A stretch of DNA of 64,000 bases from JALEFZ01 sp039820545 (GTDB lineage: Bacteria; Bacteroidota; Bacteroidia; J057), in the NCBI GenBank assembly GCA_039820545.1, contig JBCBPW010000005.1, positions 101,087 to 165,086 of the forward strand, in the 5' to 3' direction. Every line of letters begins with the position of its first letter. Position 1 is the stretch's first letter. The notes under the pieces are model-generated. The model was not told the origin of the DNA, made no database searches, and worked only from the letters and a program-made list of their open reading frames with translations. The position numbers were made by a program, and so were the translations under genes. Below, piece after piece: positions 25,221 through 34,427 of this stretch.

Positions 25221-28200
25221 TTAAGCTAAGGATGTGTAAATCATGATGAGTAATAGCGCCACAATAAGACCACGGATGGTATTGAGAATCAGGTAGCTTT
25301 CCTCGCCTTCATATCCAGGCTCCACGGTGTTTCTATCGGGCATCTTACCTGTAGATAGATAGACAAGGTTGGACTTGAGCCAGTTGATGCTGAGCAAGAG
25401 CGCAGGAAGAGTGACCAGAATCAGCAAGGTCGCCACACCCAATCCAAAAGCAACTGTGATCGCCATCGGAATCAGGAACTGTGCCTGAAGACTCTTTTCC
25501 AGAATCAGAGGTCCTAGACCCGCAATAGTGGTCATCGATGTCAGGAAGATCGGACGGAATCGAGAAAGTGCCGCTTGATAGAGTGCGTCTCTGAAATCCA
25601 TTCCTCTTTTGACCAGAAGATTGTACTGACTCACCAATACCAGACCGTCATTTACCAAGATCCCAATCAAGGCAAGTAGTCCCAATCCAGAAAGGATAAA
25701 GCTAAAGGGTTTTCCTAGCAGGACGTGCCCAGCAAATACCCCAATGATGGAGAAGATAATGATAGGGAGTAGGGCCAGCGTTTGAGATACTGAACGGAAA
25801 GTCAGGATAATCATCAGCAGCATGCCCAGCAAAATGATCGGGCCTACCTCTGCAAGTGATCCCCCAAACTTGGCATTCTCACGCGCTTGTCCTTCGTATG
25901 AGACGCTGACTGTCGGATGGTCAGCTAGTACCTTCGGGATGATCTGATTTTCGATTCGGGCATTTACCTCCTGTGTGGAGACATCGGCGTTCGCTACATC
26001 AGCCTGTACGGTGACCTGACGCTTGCCATCGAGGTGGTTGATCGTGATCAGACCACGCGTGATGCTCAAATCAGCCACCTCCTCTAATGGGAATGTCTCT
26101 CCTCTCTGGGTACGGATGTACATTTTCTCTAGGTCCCCAATAGTTTTTCGATCGGATTCGGCATACCGTACCCATACTTTTACCTCATCTTCTCCGCGCT
26201 GCAAACGTTGTACTTCTGCCCCATAGAATCCTTGGCGCACCTGTCCGATCACAGTTTGTAGATCCAGGCCAATCAATCGCGCTTTGTCTTTGAGCTGTAC
26301 ATTGATCTCTCTTAGCCCCTCTCTGTCAGATGATTCGACATTGATGAGTTCGGGAAGTTCTGACAGACTATCCTTGACAGCCTTAACCGCCGATTTGAGT
26401 TCGGATATATCATCGGAGAACATAGCGACATCTACGGCTTTGCCAAAGGGACTTCCTAGGGCATAGTTGACCGTTTCTGCTTCATAGATCTTTCCTACTT
26501 TTTTCTCTATCCGGCTCAGGATAGCCAAAGAAGACGCATGTGGCTCATATTCCTGACGAGCTTCACTGTCCAGCATTCTGACCAATACGTTGCCCTTATA
26601 AGTAGTAGGGCCAATATTTTGATTGGTGAGTAGAATGACATCTAGTCCATCTGGACGCTCATTTTTCAGTTCTTCATTTACCTCATAGATGCTGTTTTCA
26701 ATGTGATCCAGCCACTTCTTAGTAATGGGTTCTGCCGTTCCAGCGGGCATCTCCAGATTGATGGTAGAATAGTCTCCTTCAATGACGGGGAAGAACGTGA
26801 GCTTCATGAATCCTCCAGCTGGAAGCCCCATCGACATGATGAAGATCGCCAATGGAACGGTGAAGCCCAGGAGTGGATACTTCATGACAATGTCTAGCTG
26901 CGGCTTGTAGAACTTGTCTCTCAGCCAATCCATGACGCTAGAGAAGAACGACTGAATCCTTCCAAAAACATCATTCTTGGTTTCGCCTCGGCTTTTGAGG
27001 GCTGCGGAGTGAGAGATGTGTCCAGGTAGAATAAAGGTACCTTCGATCAGAGAGAATGCGAGTGAGAGGATCACGACAATGGCAATATCGACGAAGAAAT
27101 CTCCTGTAATTCCATCTAAGAAGAAGAAAGTCGTGAAGATGATCATCGTTGTCAGGATCGCACCCAATACGGCAGGTAATACCTCCAATGTGCCATCTAC
27201 AGCTGCTTGGAAAGGATCTTTGCCGCGCTCCCAGTGTGAATAAATGTTTTCACTGATGACAATCCCATCGTCCACCAAGATCCCCAGTACCAATATCAGT
27301 CCAAAGAGTGAAATGACATTTACCTGAAGGCCAATCGCAGCTCCAATCATGAATGTACCCGCAAAGGAAATCGGAATGGCTACGGCTACCCAAAATGCAA
27401 GACTGGGCCGCAGGAACATCGCCAATAGGATAGAAACTAACACAAAACCGATAATCCCATTATTTTTCAGTAGCCCGATACGCTGATTCAGAAGAATCGC
27501 TCCGTCCTGGATGATCGTTGCTTTTACGTCATCGTGAGACTTATTAAAGGATGAAACATAGTCATTCACGATGGCGGCGATACCGATGAGGCTCTCTTCG
27601 GTCGTGTTTTGTACATTGATCTTTACGGCAGGTTGCCCATTGATGAACACGCGGTTGGGCGAGTCTTCCCATTTATTTTGAATGGTGGCAACTTCCTTCA
27701 AATATACTTTGCGACCGTCTGGTTGAGTGGTCACAATGATATCTGCCAGATCCTCTGCATAGTACTCTTTGTTTCGGGTACGAATGAGGACTTCTTCATT
27801 CTCTCCTTTGAGGGTACCTCCTGTGATGTCGATGTTGGAGGCTGCCACAGCGTTGCTTACTTGATCGAAGCTAAGATTATAGGTCCTGAGGACATTTTCT
27901 CTTACAGCAATCTCAATTTCTTCTTCCGGAAAACCTGACAGTTCCACTTTAGACACATCGGGATTTGCCAGTAGGTCATCTTCGACTTTTCGTGCGTATT
28001 CCTTCAGCGTATTGAGATCTACGTCCCCACTGATGGCAAACTGTAAGGCGATATTGAGCACTTCCAACTTATAGATGACGGGCGGTTCGATCCCCAATGG
28101 AAAGGAGCTGATACCGTCTATAGAGTTTTTGATGTCACGTAGTACAAGATCGATATCGTATCCTCGTGCCACTTCGATGGTGACACGTCCTGTATTTTCT

Positions 28201-28457
28201 GACGAAACAGAGGATACCCTGTCGATACCTGTGATGCCGTTGATGTTATCCTCAATCTTGTTGACAACCCCTTCTTCTACCTCTTCAGGAGAAGCACCTG
28301 GGTATACTACAGCGACGGTAATGAGTTTTGCATCATTTTCGGGAAAGAAGGTACTTTTAAGCGAAAAAAGCCCGATCATACCCAAAGTCAGGATAGCCAC
28401 CATCAGGACATTCCCTGTGATGGGGTATTTTATAAAGTATGCTACTAGATTTTTCAT
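25221..28457 (-). CDS. RND efflux pump, AcrB/HAE1-like inner-membrane transporter
   Basis: The 1078-residue RND transporter has twelve spans: a first span near residue 12-32, large periplasmic porter loops, and paired halves. It keeps the proton-relay aspartates in span 4 (GILVDDGIV, D396-D397, matching D407/D408 of AcrB). The second-half equivalent is GILVNDGLVLVSQ. TTFFPENDAKLITVAVVYPGASPEEVEE at the N-terminus is typical of the Bacteroidota HAE1/MdtC-like branch. It exports drugs, dyes or lipophilic compounds; the substrate cannot be read from sequence. It is operonic with its adaptor and channel. Confidence 0.95.
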   Translation of the reverse strand: MKNLVAYFIKYPITGNVLMVAILTLGMIGLFSLKSTFFPENDAKLITVAVVYPGASPEEVEEGVVNKIEDNINGITGIDRVSSVSSENTGRVTIEVARGYDIDLVLRDIKNSIDGISSFPLGIEPPVIYKLEVLNIALQFAISGDVDLNTLKEYARKVEDDLLANPDVSKVELSGFPEEEIEIAVRENVLRTYNLSFDQVSNAVAASNIDITGGTLKGENEEVLIRTRNKEYYAEDLADIIVTTQPDGRKVYLKEVATIQNKWEDSPNRVFINGQPAVKINVQNTTEESLIGIAAIVNDYVSSFNKSHDDVKATIIQDGAILLNQRIGLLKNNGIIGFVLVSILLAMFLRPSLAFWVAVAIPISFAGTFMIGAAIGLQVNVISLFGLILVLGILVDDGIVISENIYSHWERGKDPFQAAVDGTLEVLPAVLGAILTTMIIFTTFFFLDGITGDFFVDIAIVVILSLAFSLIEGTFILPGHISHSAALKSRGETKNDVFGRIQSFFSSVMDWLRDKFYKPQLDIVMKYPLLGFTVPLAIFIMSMGLPAGGFMKLTFFPVIEGDYSTINLEMPAGTAEPITKKWLDHIENSIYEVNEELKNERPDGLDVILLTNQNIGPTTYKGNVLVRMLDSEARQEYEPHASSLAILSRIEKKVGKIYEAETVNYALGSPFGKAVDVAMFSDDISELKSAVKAVKDSLSELPELINVESSDREGLREINVQLKDKARLIGLDLQTVIGQVRQGFYGAEVQRLQRGEDEVKVWVRYAESDRKTIGDLEKMYIRTQRGETFPLEEVADLSITRGLITINHLDGKRQVTVQADVANADVSTQEVNARIENQIIPKVLADHPTVSVSYEGQARENAKFGGSLAEVGPIILLGMLLMIILTFRSVSQTLALLPIIIFSIIGVFAGHVLLGKPFSFILSGLGLLALIGILVNDGLVLVSQYNLLVKRGMDFRDALYQAALSRFRPIFLTSMTTIAGLGPLILEKSLQAQFLIPMAITVAFGLGVATLLILVTLPALLLSINWLKSNLVYLSTGKMPDRNTVEPGYEGEESYLILNTIRGLIVALLLIMIYTSLA

Positions 28458-28528
28458 ATTGAATAATGATCCTCTTTGCCTGTGATTATAGGCTCACAGG
28501 TAACTATTTGATTGATCTCCGCAACAAC

Positions 28529-29644
28529 TTATTGGTAAGGTTCTACATCCATTCCTTCGTATGGACCGATCATTGTTTCATCGACAATCACAGTACCATT
28601 GGGAATTCCCTTGACCATGACTGTATTCGTTGTGTATTGTATGGGTTCTACCATATGCATGGCTAGAGAAGAATCATCTTTGACAATCCAAATGCTGCCA
28701 TCAGACTGGACTAGGGCACGATCTAATTCTACTACATTTTCGATGGAGCTTCCTTTTACATTGCCTTCTAAGTACATCCCTTCTTTGAGGTCATTGCCTG
28801 TAACTGTGATGAATACTTTGACGGTTTGCGTCTGAGGGTCAATCACGTCGCTCACGCGTGCGACAACTCCTCTCCATGCACCTGCAATGTCATCCGAAGA
28901 AAGGGCAACGCGTCCTCCTGGACGGACGAATTTCAGGTCTTGTAGGTTGACAGAAGCTTCCATCTCATAGATGTAAGGATTGTAAAACTGTCCCAGTCGC
29001 TGACCTGCACGCACTAAGGTCCCTTCAGTAATCATTGACTCAGACACTTTTCCGTTGAAGGGGGCTTTCACTTCGTATTTCGTCGCTCGCTTTTCCTGAC
29101 TACGGATGGTGTAGTACAGATTGTAAATGTTGCGAGCCGAAAGGAAGTAACGCTCACGCTCAGAACTAGGGTCTGGAAGCTGTGCAAGAGGCTGGTTCAG
29201 ATCCATCTTGTTGATGTAGGACTGCCACTTGTCAAAGCTGTCTGGAAAGTCCGTCTTGAGGTCGGGTAGAAGGAGCGTCAACTGATTCATAAAAGAACTT
29301 TTCTGAGCGAGCAAATTCAGCTCAAACTCCTCTTTGTCAATTTGAATCATCACTTCCTCTTTCTTAAAGTAAACGCCCTCTCTGAAGGACTTTTTACCCT
29401 TGATGAAGGTACCTCCTACTTCGGAGAATACATCGATGCGATCACGAGCTGTCAGACGACCCGTGACTTCAATTTCAGTAGTTTCAGCTCCGTTGGTCAC
29501 GGTGCGTGTCTTCACCTTTTTGATTGGAACGACATTTTCCAATTTTTCAGGTTCTGGTTTCGCACTGCTCAACCCACCAAAAGCCGCAAAGCCCAAGCCA
29601 AGGACTACGACGGAGATGATAACGGAAACGAGAATTTGTCTCAT
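28529..29644 (-). CDS. RND periplasmic adaptor (membrane fusion protein)
   Basis: The 371-residue HlyD/AcrA-type adaptor has an N-terminal anchor (VSVIISVVVLGLGFAAF). A biotinyl-lipoyl half (RLTARDRIDVFSEVGGTFIKGKKSFREGVYFKKEEV) is followed by a helical hairpin at about residues 110-185. The second lipoyl half is at KATKYEVKAPFNGKVSESMITEGTLVRAGQ, followed by beta-barrel and membrane-proximal domains. It links the inner-membrane pump to the TolC-like channel. It lies 68 bases downstream of the MarR gene, and that gap holds a GTTTC-N5-GAAAC inverted repeat. Confidence 0.93.
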   Translation of the reverse strand: MRQILVSVIISVVVLGLGFAAFGGLSSAKPEPEKLENVVPIKKVKTRTVTNGAETTEIEVTGRLTARDRIDVFSEVGGTFIKGKKSFREGVYFKKEEVMIQIDKEEFELNLLAQKSSFMNQLTLLLPDLKTDFPDSFDKWQSYINKMDLNQPLAQLPDPSSERERYFLSARNIYNLYYTIRSQEKRATKYEVKAPFNGKVSESMITEGTLVRAGQRLGQFYNPYIYEMEASVNLQDLKFVRPGGRVALSSDDIAGAWRGVVARVSDVIDPQTQTVKVFITVTGNDLKEGMYLEGNVKGSSIENVVELDRALVQSDGSIWIVKDDSSLAMHMVEPIQYTTNTVMVKGIPNGTVIVDETMIGPYEGMDVEPYQ

Positions 29645-29684
29645 CGTGATATAGTTAGTTTGAGATTAGGTTTAGTTTGAAATA

Positions 29685-29699
29685 GTTTCATATGGAAAC
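29685..29699. promoter_or_regulatory. Inverted repeat GTTTC-N5-GAAAC, candidate MarR operator 2
   Basis: GTTTC-ATATG-GAAAC lies between the MarR stop and the adaptor start, 41-55 bases upstream of the adaptor ATG. The same half-sites with the same 5-base spacer occur just upstream of the MarR start codon. This supports an operator read by the MarR protein. Confidence 0.55.
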
Positions 29700-29712
29700 C
29701 ATATATTGAAAA

Positions 29713-30159
29713 TCATATATAAAGTCTAAGATTGTCAAAAACATGTGCCAAGACCTGCTTGCACGTTTCGAGATCTTTGGGAGGAACCCCATCGGTCGCT
29801 TCTTTGATTACTTCCTGCATGAAAGGTTCCATATCGGTTCGGGTATTTTTTCCTTTGTGAGTCAGAAAAATGCGCTTCAGCCTCCGATCTTGCTGATCAG
29901 AGACTCTAACGACCATATTCTCTTCTTCTAGCCAGTTAATAGCTCTCGTCATGGTCGTTTTATTCCTCCCTAAGATGTGGCCTAGGTCTTGCTGGTTCCT
30001 TCCGTCTTGGTGCCAAAGGTGGACCAAGATCAGCCAGTGATCTATGCCCATCTCATGACCAGCTGCTCTAAACTTGGTGAGTAAGGCATTGGTCATGAGT
30101 TTGGCGGTTCGTCCCACCAAACTTCCGAGGCTTTGTTCCAGTTGATTTTTTGGGAGCAT
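29713..30159 (-). CDS. MarR-family transcriptional regulator of the efflux operon
   Basis: The 148-residue winged-helix protein has the helix-turn-helix at about 50-85 (NQQDLGHILGRNKTTMTRAINWLEEENMV) and the DxR-type wing in DQQDRRLKRIFLTHKGK. These dimeric repressors bind palindromes and release them when they bind phenolic or lipophilic ligands. It is the first gene of the operon with the adaptor, pump and channel. A palindrome sits 9-23 bases in front of its own start and another in front of the adaptor gene, so autoregulation plus pump control is the likely scheme. Confidence 0.93.
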   Translation of the reverse strand: MLPKNQLEQSLGSLVGRTAKLMTNALLTKFRAAGHEMGIDHWLILVHLWHQDGRNQQDLGHILGRNKTTMTRAINWLEEENMVVRVSDQQDRRLKRIFLTHKGKNTRTDMEPFMQEVIKEATDGVPPKDLETCKQVLAHVFDNLRLYI

Positions 30160-30167
30160 TAAAGAAA

Positions 30168-30182
30168 GTTTCGTTTTGAAAC
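30168..30182. promoter_or_regulatory. Inverted repeat GTTTC-N5-GAAAC, candidate MarR operator 1
   Basis: GTTTC-GTTTT-GAAAC lies 9-23 bases upstream of the MarR start codon. It has the same half-sites and spacing as the copy at 29685-29699. Its position would overlap the transcription start or leader of the operon. Confidence 0.55.
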
Positions 30183-30359
30183 TAACGTTATGCTTTTGAA
30201 AAGGTTCTCTTAGAAGAGATTTTTTTAAAAATTTTATATAGGAGGGGCAAAGGAATATAGCTACAGATAAAGGAATCGCATAAAAATCCTCTATTTAAGT
30301 TATATAGAGGCGTTTTTATATATGTGAATCTTTAGATTAGGTGGAGAGAAGGAAAAGAG

Positions 30360-30930
30360 GAGATGTGGATAAAAAGTTGAAAAAAGCAAGAAAAGTTTAG
30401 GATAAAAGTTGCATTTCTCAACATTTTCTTTTTGAAATAAAAAAACCTGCACAAACACCAGGAGTTTAAGAACCCCCTAAAAATGACATGTATGGTACGG
30501 CCAGAAAACTTCGGTAATCCCCGATCACCCGAAAGTGGGGGCCCGCCCTTGGCTCTCCGAGCTTAGCACCAATTGTTGAAATTGTTAGATTCAAAAACAA
30601 GTCGGTATCTATGCAGGACATTTTATGCATAAGACAAAATAGTTCAAGACCCTGAAAGCCTTATATACCGTTTTGCCGCAAACGTCGCTCGTATATAAAA
30701 GAACAACAAAAGAAGGCTAAGAACTTTTTCTGAGGAAATACAACCCCTCCTTCTTTTGATCTACTTACAAAGGTAGATCAGCTTCTTCTCACTACCAAAT
30801 CTTCCTTGCAAATAGGTATTACATCTCTTCACTCATGGAGAAAGATGAAGGATAAACATTCAAGAGTACAACTTGTTTGACGTCTTCTCATTTTTCTAAA
30901 AATCTATTTAGTTTCGCTGCTACAAAAAAG
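30360..30930. other. Hairpin-rich non-coding region, possible structured RNA or leader
   Basis: No gene is supportable in the 779 bases between MarR and the alpha-glucosidase. Several stems stand out on the plus strand: CCCC-GAT-CAC / GTG-GGGG around 30519-30541; TTATATAC / GTATATAA at 30661-30698; a perfect 10-bp CAAAAGAAGG / CCTTCTTTTG at 30707-30758; and GATCTAC / GTAGATC at 30758-30779. The base composition around 30500-30570 is GC-richer than its surroundings. I could not match it to tmRNA, RNase P RNA, SRP RNA, or a riboswitch I know. Confidence 0.4.
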
Positions 30931-30938
30931 AGACTACT

Positions 30939-32588
30939 ATGCGAAACTGGTGGAAAGAAACATTTGTATATCAGATCTATCCGCGCTCCTTCAAGGATTC
31001 TAATGGAGACGGGATCGGAGACCTCAAAGGCATCACACAAAGCCTGGATTATTTACAAAACCTGGGGGTCGAGACCCTCTGGCTCAGTCCGATCTACAAA
31101 TCTCCCAATGACGACAATGGCTATGACGTGGCGGATTATACCGACATCATGGACGAATTTGGGACGATGAAGGATTTTGACGAGATGCTGGCAGGAATCA
31201 AAGCGCGCGGTATGCGGGTGATCCTGGACCTTGTGGTCAATCATTCTTCAGACGAGCACCGCTGGTTTGAATCGGCTAAAGCCTCCAAAGACAGTCCCTA
31301 CCGAGATTATTACATCTTCCGCGAAGGCAAAGACGGGCAACCGCCCAATAATTGGCTGTCTATTTTTGGAGGATCTGCCTGGGAATATAATGAGGCAACA
31401 GATGATTACTATCTGCACTTGTTTACCCGTAAGCAACCCGACCTCAACTGGGAAAATCCTGCCCTGCGAGAGGAAGTATACAAGCTGATGCGTTTTTGGT
31501 TGGATAAAGGCATTGATGGGTATCGGATGGATGTGATTCCCTTTATCTCCAAGCGTCCAGGGCTACCTGACGTACCCTTCAAGGAGGGCGAAGCCCAGAT
31601 GATCAGTCTCACCAACTGGTACGCCAACGGTCCCCGACTCCACGAATTTTTGCAGGAGATGAACCGAGAAGTCATGGCGCACTATGATTGCATGACCGTT
31701 GGGGAAGGCATCGGTGTGTGGCCAGACAATGGGGCCTTGTACGTAGATCCCGATCGCAAGGAATTGGATATGATCTATTACTTTGACCATATGTTCCTAG
31801 ATCGCGACTTCGAAAACGGTGGATTGAAGCCGATGCACTGGCCTGCCTTTAAGAAAATCATCCACGATTGGGACAGCGCAGTGCCAGAAGGCAAGGGGTG
31901 GAATACATTCTACTTTGGGAACCATGACCAGCCGAGGTCGGCCTCGCGCTTTGGAAACACCGAGCAATACCACTACGCTTCTGCCACGATGCTCGCGACG
32001 ATGTTGTTTACCTTGAGACTGACTCCCTACCTCTACCAAGGAGAAGAGATTGGGATGACAAATATTACATTTAATAGTCCTGAGGAGTTTGCGGATGTAG
32101 ACATGATCAACCAGTACAAGGCTTATAAATCCAATGGAGGCCGTGACGAAGATTTCTTGCCACATGCCAACACGGTGAGTCGAGATCACGCGCGTACGCC
32201 ATTTTTGTGGGACGACAGTCATGAAGCGGGTTTCACTACAGGCACGCCCTGGCTCATGGTCAACCCCAACTATCCCCAGATCAACGCTGCTGCAGCCGTA
32301 GCCAACCCTGCGTCGATTTTTCATTACTACAAAGACATCATTGCCTTCCGTAAAGCACATGACGTGCTGGTATATGGCAGTTACAAAGACTTAGCACTCG
32401 ATCATGCACAGATTTTTTACTATGAGCGTGAGTTAGGAGAAATGAAGCTGCGCGTCCTGCTGAATTTGACAGAAGAAGCGGTGGATTTTGCAGGTCCAGG
32501 CGAAGGCTGGAAGAAGGTAAAGGGGAATTATGAGGGAGAGAGTGGCCAGCTAAGACCTTATGAGGCTTGTATTTTTCAGCTGAGTTAA
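30939..32588 (+). CDS. GH13 alpha-glucosidase (oligo-1,6-glucosidase type)
   Basis: This 549-residue glycoside hydrolase family 13 enzyme has no signal peptide, so it acts in the cytosol. QIYPRSFKDSNGDGIGD at the start holds the calcium-binding loop of subfamily GH13_31. The (beta/alpha)8 barrel carries the catalytic nucleophile D198 (GYRMDVI), acid/base E256 (GEGIG) and D330 (NHDQPR). These match D199, E255 and D329 of the Bacillus oligo-1,6-glucosidase. QPDLNW gives conserved region V. It releases glucose from isomalto- or malto-oligosaccharides; sucrose or trulose-type activities are possible alternatives. It stands alone, with a long structured upstream region and its own terminator. Confidence 0.94.
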   Translation: MRNWWKETFVYQIYPRSFKDSNGDGIGDLKGITQSLDYLQNLGVETLWLSPIYKSPNDDNGYDVADYTDIMDEFGTMKDFDEMLAGIKARGMRVILDLVVNHSSDEHRWFESAKASKDSPYRDYYIFREGKDGQPPNNWLSIFGGSAWEYNEATDDYYLHLFTRKQPDLNWENPALREEVYKLMRFWLDKGIDGYRMDVIPFISKRPGLPDVPFKEGEAQMISLTNWYANGPRLHEFLQEMNREVMAHYDCMTVGEGIGVWPDNGALYVDPDRKELDMIYYFDHMFLDRDFENGGLKPMHWPAFKKIIHDWDSAVPEGKGWNTFYFGNHDQPRSASRFGNTEQYHYASATMLATMLFTLRLTPYLYQGEEIGMTNITFNSPEEFADVDMINQYKAYKSNGGRDEDFLPHANTVSRDHARTPFLWDDSHEAGFTTGTPWLMVNPNYPQINAAAAVANPASIFHYYKDIIAFRKAHDVLVYGSYKDLALDHAQIFYYERELGEMKLRVLLNLTEEAVDFAGPGEGWKKVKGNYEGESGQLRPYEACIFQLS

Positions 32589-32606
32589 TATTTCTATGCT
32601 ACATAT

Positions 32607-32645
32607 GAGAAAGGAGGGTCGCATGGATTCTCCTTTTTCTTTTTA
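32607..32645 (+). terminator. Terminator after the alpha-glucosidase gene
   Basis: A 10-bp stem with one G-U pair (GAGAAAGGAG with CTCCTTTTTC) has a 13-base loop and is followed by TTTTT. Confidence 0.75.
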
Positions 32646-32755
32646 TTCAGAATAGTCGATGATAGGGCTTGCAGTACCTTTTCCCTCGCGTTTTTTTTCA
32701 GAATTATGTAATTTCTGATAAAGACTTTGCATCATTCATCAAAAAGATCCGTATC

Positions 32756-33463
32756 ATGAAATCAACCTATCTCTTTATTCTGCTATTTTGGACAGGAGCC
32801 CTGGTGGCTCAGCAAGTAAGCCATGTAAGCGCCTCTGTCATGGCGACCCAGGCATCTTTATCCCTTACCGAAGTAGGCATATTGGATACAACCGACGATG
32901 GCAATGACTGGGATGGCCTACTACTCGGAACCAACGCTTATCTCGGTGCATGGTTTGGGGAGTTCAATACCAATCTGGACCTTGGCCTGGGAATCGTAGG
33001 ACAGTACAACATCAATGAGCAATTTGCGGCTGGTGGAATTGTAAGTTACCACCGTAATGGAAGTACTTTCGATAGTCCAAGTTCAGGTGATAGTCGTACC
33101 ACCCAAAATTCGGTGATGGTCTGTCCATTTTTTTCCTACTATCCTAGCTGTATTTGCGATGACCCTGAATCTCCCGTCAAACCGTTTACACGCTTTCAAG
33201 CAGGCTTGGGTGTAGGAAATTTGGTATCTGAATTCGATGGAAGCGAAACGGTTATCAATCAGACAAGACTTCAAGCAAGTGTAGGGATTGGTGCCACCGT
33301 CAACTATAAGGAAGACAGCTACTTCAATGTCTGGAGTAATGTCGCCCGTTTTTCCCGTGTGACAGACCGTTTTCAGGACACTGATTTTACCTCTTCTACC
33401 AACAATCTATTCTTTGGTCTCAATAAACCTACTATAGCTGTAGAGCTAGTGAAAGCTTTCTAA
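32756..33463 (+). CDS. Outer-membrane beta-barrel protein
   Basis: The 235-residue protein starts at the ATG at 32756. The frame is open further upstream but adds 29 residues that do not belong to a signal peptide. The signal peptide is MKSTYLFILLFWTGALVAQQ. The mature protein has alternating hydrophobic and polar strands with Gly and aromatic girdle residues (NLDLGLGIVGQYNINEQFAAGGIVSYHR), ending in a hydrophobic strand. It fits the OMP_b-brl / porin-like families, which have no assigned substrate. The SCICDD segment in a loop is unusual. Confidence 0.75.
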   Translation: MKSTYLFILLFWTGALVAQQVSHVSASVMATQASLSLTEVGILDTTDDGNDWDGLLLGTNAYLGAWFGEFNTNLDLGLGIVGQYNINEQFAAGGIVSYHRNGSTFDSPSSGDSRTTQNSVMVCPFFSYYPSCICDDPESPVKPFTRFQAGLGVGNLVSEFDGSETVINQTRLQASVGIGATVNYKEDSYFNVWSNVARFSRVTDRFQDTDFTSSTNNLFFGLNKPTIAVELVKAF

Positions 33464-33518
33464 ATCCCTGGATGGAGAAAGCCGAAGCAGAATCTATTCA
33501 ACTCTGTGCTGATGAAAC

Positions 33519-33558
33519 GCCCTCGTAGAACCTTAGTAAGTTCTATGGGGGCATTTTT
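33519..33558 (+). terminator. Terminator after the first beta-barrel gene
   Basis: A 13-bp stem including G-U pairs (GCCCTCGTAGAAC with GTTCTATGGGGGC) has an 8-base loop and is followed by ATTTTTAT. Confidence 0.8.
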
Positions 33559-33650
33559 ATGCACTATTTTTATATAGCTGATAACGAATATATTAGATCT
33601 GTAGAGATGATATTTGAATAAGAACAGGTAGAGAAAATGTTATATAACGG

Positions 33651-33699
33651 TGACTATTAATATATAAAGACTTTTCAAGTCTAATCTTTTATATAGTCA
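33651..33699 (+). promoter_or_regulatory. Hairpin in the 5' region of the second beta-barrel gene
   Basis: An outer 7-bp stem TGACTAT / ATAGTCA surrounds an inner 6-bp stem AGACTT-TTC-AAGTCT, with an AT-rich internal loop. It ends 19 bases before the ATG at 33719. It may be a leader hairpin affecting mRNA stability or translation. Confidence 0.4.
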
Positions 33700-33718
33700 A
33701 CCATAAAAGAACAGTATC

Positions 33719-34336
33719 ATGAGATCACTATTTATCGGAGTTTGTTGCCTCATTTTTCTATCTAATCTAGATGCACAAGGTTTAAAAGGACTTTATCTCG
33801 GGACAGATTTGGGAGCCGCTTATCGAACGGATAATGGAGGAGAAGAAACTGCTTGGAATACGACTTTGGGGGGGAATGCGCAATTTTATTTATCACCCAA
33901 GATTGGCATTGGAGTAGGGGTCAACTATCTTTACTCGTCAAGTATGGGGGATGATGGAATAGAATCATATAAAATTGATTATGATCTGCTTGCATTCAGA
34001 CCATCCATCAGATTTTACCCCACAGGATCTGATGCAAATGCGAAGCTCAAACCCTTCATTCAAATTTCGGGCGATATGAGATCAGGAAAGCAAAAGGAAC
34101 TCTATAACGCTACTTACGAGCTTATTTCTGAGAGAAGAGATAGAGGCATTAGTGGAGCCTTAGGGTTATCTGCATTCATAAGTGAAAAACTATTTCTCAA
34201 TATTCGAAGTAACTTTTTCTCCATTTACCGCCTGACGACAGACTCGCCTGACAGTAATGAGTTGATCGTAACCAACGCCCGATACTTTGGGCTCAATCGC
34301 GCCGCTCTGTCATTAGAGGTCATGTTTAAGCTGTAA
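33719..34336 (+). CDS. Outer-membrane beta-barrel protein
   Basis: The 205-residue protein has a signal peptide (MRSLFIGVCCLIFLSNLDAQ) and a mature part of alternating beta-strands with Gly and Tyr. It opens GLYLGTDLGAAYR and contains KIGIGVGVNYLYSSS. It closes in the hydrophobic RAALSLEVMFKL strand expected at a barrel C-terminus. It resembles OmpW- or OMP_b-brl-type small barrels. It shows no clear sequence kinship with the previous barrel gene. A hairpin lies just upstream of its start. Confidence 0.75.
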   Translation: MRSLFIGVCCLIFLSNLDAQGLKGLYLGTDLGAAYRTDNGGEETAWNTTLGGNAQFYLSPKIGIGVGVNYLYSSSMGDDGIESYKIDYDLLAFRPSIRFYPTGSDANAKLKPFIQISGDMRSGKQKELYNATYELISERRDRGISGALGLSAFISEKLFLNIRSNFFSIYRLTTDSPDSNELIVTNARYFGLNRAALSLEVMFKL

Positions 34337-34425
34337 GACTCCCTTTTTGTCGGCTGCTTACCACTATTTCGAACAAGGCCCGTGTTGATTGGGTATAGAA
34401 AAGGAGAGTCATTCAAAAAATAGTG
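34337..34425 (+). promoter_or_regulatory. Interlocked inverted repeats (possible pseudoknot leader) before the lipoprotein gene
   Basis: Two pairs of complementary segments interleave. A is GACTCCCTTTT (34337-34347) and pairs with A', AAAAGGAGAGTC (34399-34410), with one bulge. B is CACTATTT (34362-34369) and pairs with B', AAATAGTG (34418-34425). The order A-B-A'-B' is that of an H-type pseudoknot. A' contains a GGAG sequence and B' ends two bases before the ATG at 34428, so pairing could hide the start region. Confidence 0.4.
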
Positions 34426-34427
34426 AA

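Noticed and set aside
30440..30780. Idea that the structured region is tmRNA, RNase P RNA, SRP RNA or 5S rRNA
   Set aside because: I found none of the hallmark sequences on either strand: no tRNA-like T-arm end or tag frame, no GAGGAAAGTCC-type P4 region, no SRP tetraloop core, no 5S core.
31797..32360. 187-codon reading frame antisense to the alpha-glucosidase gene
   Set aside because: It lies wholly inside a clear GH13 gene and shows no recognisable protein features.
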